Of a stretch of 64,000 nucleotides of DNA, positions 63,258-64,000 are shown one piece after another. The DNA lies in contig JADKCL010000001.1 in the NCBI GenBank assembly GCA_016718825.1, positions 401,076 through 465,075 on the forward strand, in the 5' to 3' direction. The stretch's first letter is position 1; every line of letters starts with the position of its first letter. Under the pieces are notes generated by a model. That model saw only the letters and a program-made list of their open reading frames with translations. It was not told the DNA's origin and did no database searches. The position numbers were made by a program, and so were the translations under genes. The stretch is from Bacteroidota bacterium. GTDB lineage: Bacteria > Bacteroidota > Bacteroidia > J057 > JADKCL01.

Positions 63258-63452
63258 TCCAATGATTCCTTTTCGCCGCAGGGTAGATTCGTCGAAAATA
63301 AGCAAGGAATTCCAAACAAATACTGTAGGTTATCGTTAATTGGTTTGTCTCTGCTTCAGGATATAGCAGATGTTCAATCCAGAATTTTGTTTGTCATTAT
63401 TGTCATAACTTCTTTGTGATTGCCTTCGAATGCCGGGGGCAATTGCATTTTT
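63201..63452. repeat. Direct repeat copy B (252 bp)
   Basis: The second copy of the 253-bp repeat, same orientation as copy A, about 1.9 kb away. It supplies the promoter region and start codons for the chimeric gene. Confidence 0.92.
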
Positions 63453-63560
63453 AGGGATCGGTATGATCGTGTTTACGCCTCTGATTTTCCTGAAATACAA
63501 GGTGAAATTTAGACAAACCGATTCCACTTTCCATCCCGCGAAAATTCCCTAAATTGAGGC

Positions 63561-64000
63561 ATGAATCGCCACGAGGAAGTTTTTGGCCGCCAACAGGCCT
63601 ATTTTTGGGAAAAGCTGAAAGGCACGGCCACCCAACGCGTTGCCAAGCTGCGGAAAATGAAAATGGTGCTTGCCCATCGAAGGATATTCAGGCTGCGCTG
63701 TTTCAGGATTTCCACAAGCCCGCGCACGAAGCGACCTCATGGAGGTCTTGCCGGTCATGGCCGAAATCAAGGATGCCATTGCCAATCTCATGATTGGATG
63801 CGGCCCGCAGCTACCGACTCCGATGGCATTTATCGGTTCGCGTTCCGAGGTAATGTATGAACCCAAAGGTGTTCCCGCTGATCTTGCCCCTGGAATTTTC
63901 CTCACATGCTCACGATCGGGCCACTCGTCTCGGCCATCGCTGCAGGATGCACCGCCATGGTCAAGCCCAGCGAATTTGCCCCGGCTACAAGCAACTTGAT
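63561..64000 (+). pseudogene. ALDH3-like aldehyde dehydrogenase, N-terminal part, several indels, runs off window
   Basis: The ATG begins MNRHEEVFGRQQAYFWEKLK and the fragments KDIQAALFQDFHKPAHE, LMEVLPVMAEIKDAIANLM, SRSEVMYEPKGV and SAIAAGCTAMVKPSEFAPAT, read in successive frames, match the N-terminal NAD-binding part of ALDH3-type (fatty or aromatic aldehyde) dehydrogenases. At least three single-base deletions are needed, at about 63681 (A), 63730 (A) and 63891 (T), in 440 bases. The catalytic Cys and Glu are beyond the window. The high indel density suggests a poor consensus here, though true decay cannot be excluded. Confidence 0.7.

Noticed and set aside
61299..63452. Possible insertion sequence or transposon with 253-bp ends
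   Set aside because: No transposase or integrase is recognised between the repeats and they have no terminal inverted repeats or clear target duplication; kept as a direct-repeat cassette instead.

Overview
The window looks like chromosome of a Bacteroidota bacterium of intermediate GC content, possibly Saprospiria-like, although the genus cannot be read from the sequence. The evidence is three proteins with C-terminal type IX secretion (T9SS) sorting domains, PKD/SprB/Ig-like adhesin repeats, a DUF2480 protein, a Rho factor with the long charged N-terminal insertion seen in this phylum, and a TTTG-N20-TACCTTTG promoter in front of tRNA-Ser. No phage, plasmid, rRNA, CRISPR array or intact insertion sequence was recognised.

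Layout. 0-6.3 kb: a frameshifted arabinofuranosidase-like glycosidase cut by the window edge, a polytopic membrane protein, an overlapping operon (hypothetical protein, M20 peptidase, hotdog thioesterase), and a secreted protein of six 32-residue repeats. 6.3-13.8 kb: a TPR lipoprotein, a second lipoprotein, a 1128-residue WG-repeat protein, and an ECF sigma factor with its putative membrane anti-sigma partner. 14-20.2 kb: a frameshifted GH2 beta-mannosidase next to a membrane-anchored TIR protein, a frameshifted ALDH8A1-like dehydrogenase, a lipoprotein and an atypical SDR. 20.4-30.5 kb: a large T9SS adhesin, nadB, and a four-gene envelope-folding operon (two parvulin-type proteins, SurA-like, MoxR). 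30.7-33.7 kb: an RsbU-RsbV-RsbW-like partner-switching module. 33.8-40.3 kb: an exonuclease, a frameshifted lipoprotein, an RnfD-like/DUF2330 pair, a UbiB-family kinase and a phasin-like protein. 40.5-52 kb: an esterase, a serpin, an SPFH-SHOCT protein, DUF2480, a GT87-like protein, HflX, a nucleotidyltransferase, an HtrA protease and an MFS transporter. 52-57.6 kb: an orphan RecQ C-terminal protein, tRNA-Ser(GGA), serS and rho. 57.7-64 kb: a T9SS-sorted protein and a T9SS subtilisin, then a disturbed region. In it, a 253-bp direct repeat carrying a promoter region and 18 identical start codons flanks about 1.65 kb of unrelated, tightly overlapping genes. The window ends inside a frameshifted ALDH3-like gene.

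How the genes fit together. Much of the content concerns the cell envelope: outer-membrane and periplasmic folding (parvulins, SurA, HtrA), surface adhesion and proteolysis through T9SS, a protease inhibitor (serpin), and two signalling modules (ECF sigma/anti-sigma and partner switching). Several genes are each split by one or a few single-base indels, most of them in homopolymers, and these become dense in the last 3 kb. That pattern suits long-read consensus error at least as well as true pseudogenes. Frameshifted genes are reported as single loci with the break positions.

The most unusual locus is the direct-repeat-flanked cassette at 61.3-63.5 kb. Other items worth a second look are the RQC-HRDC protein without a helicase, the partner-switching module with no obvious sigma target, the RnfD-like/DUF2330 pair, the 32-residue repeat protein and the LamG domain nested in a SprB repeat.
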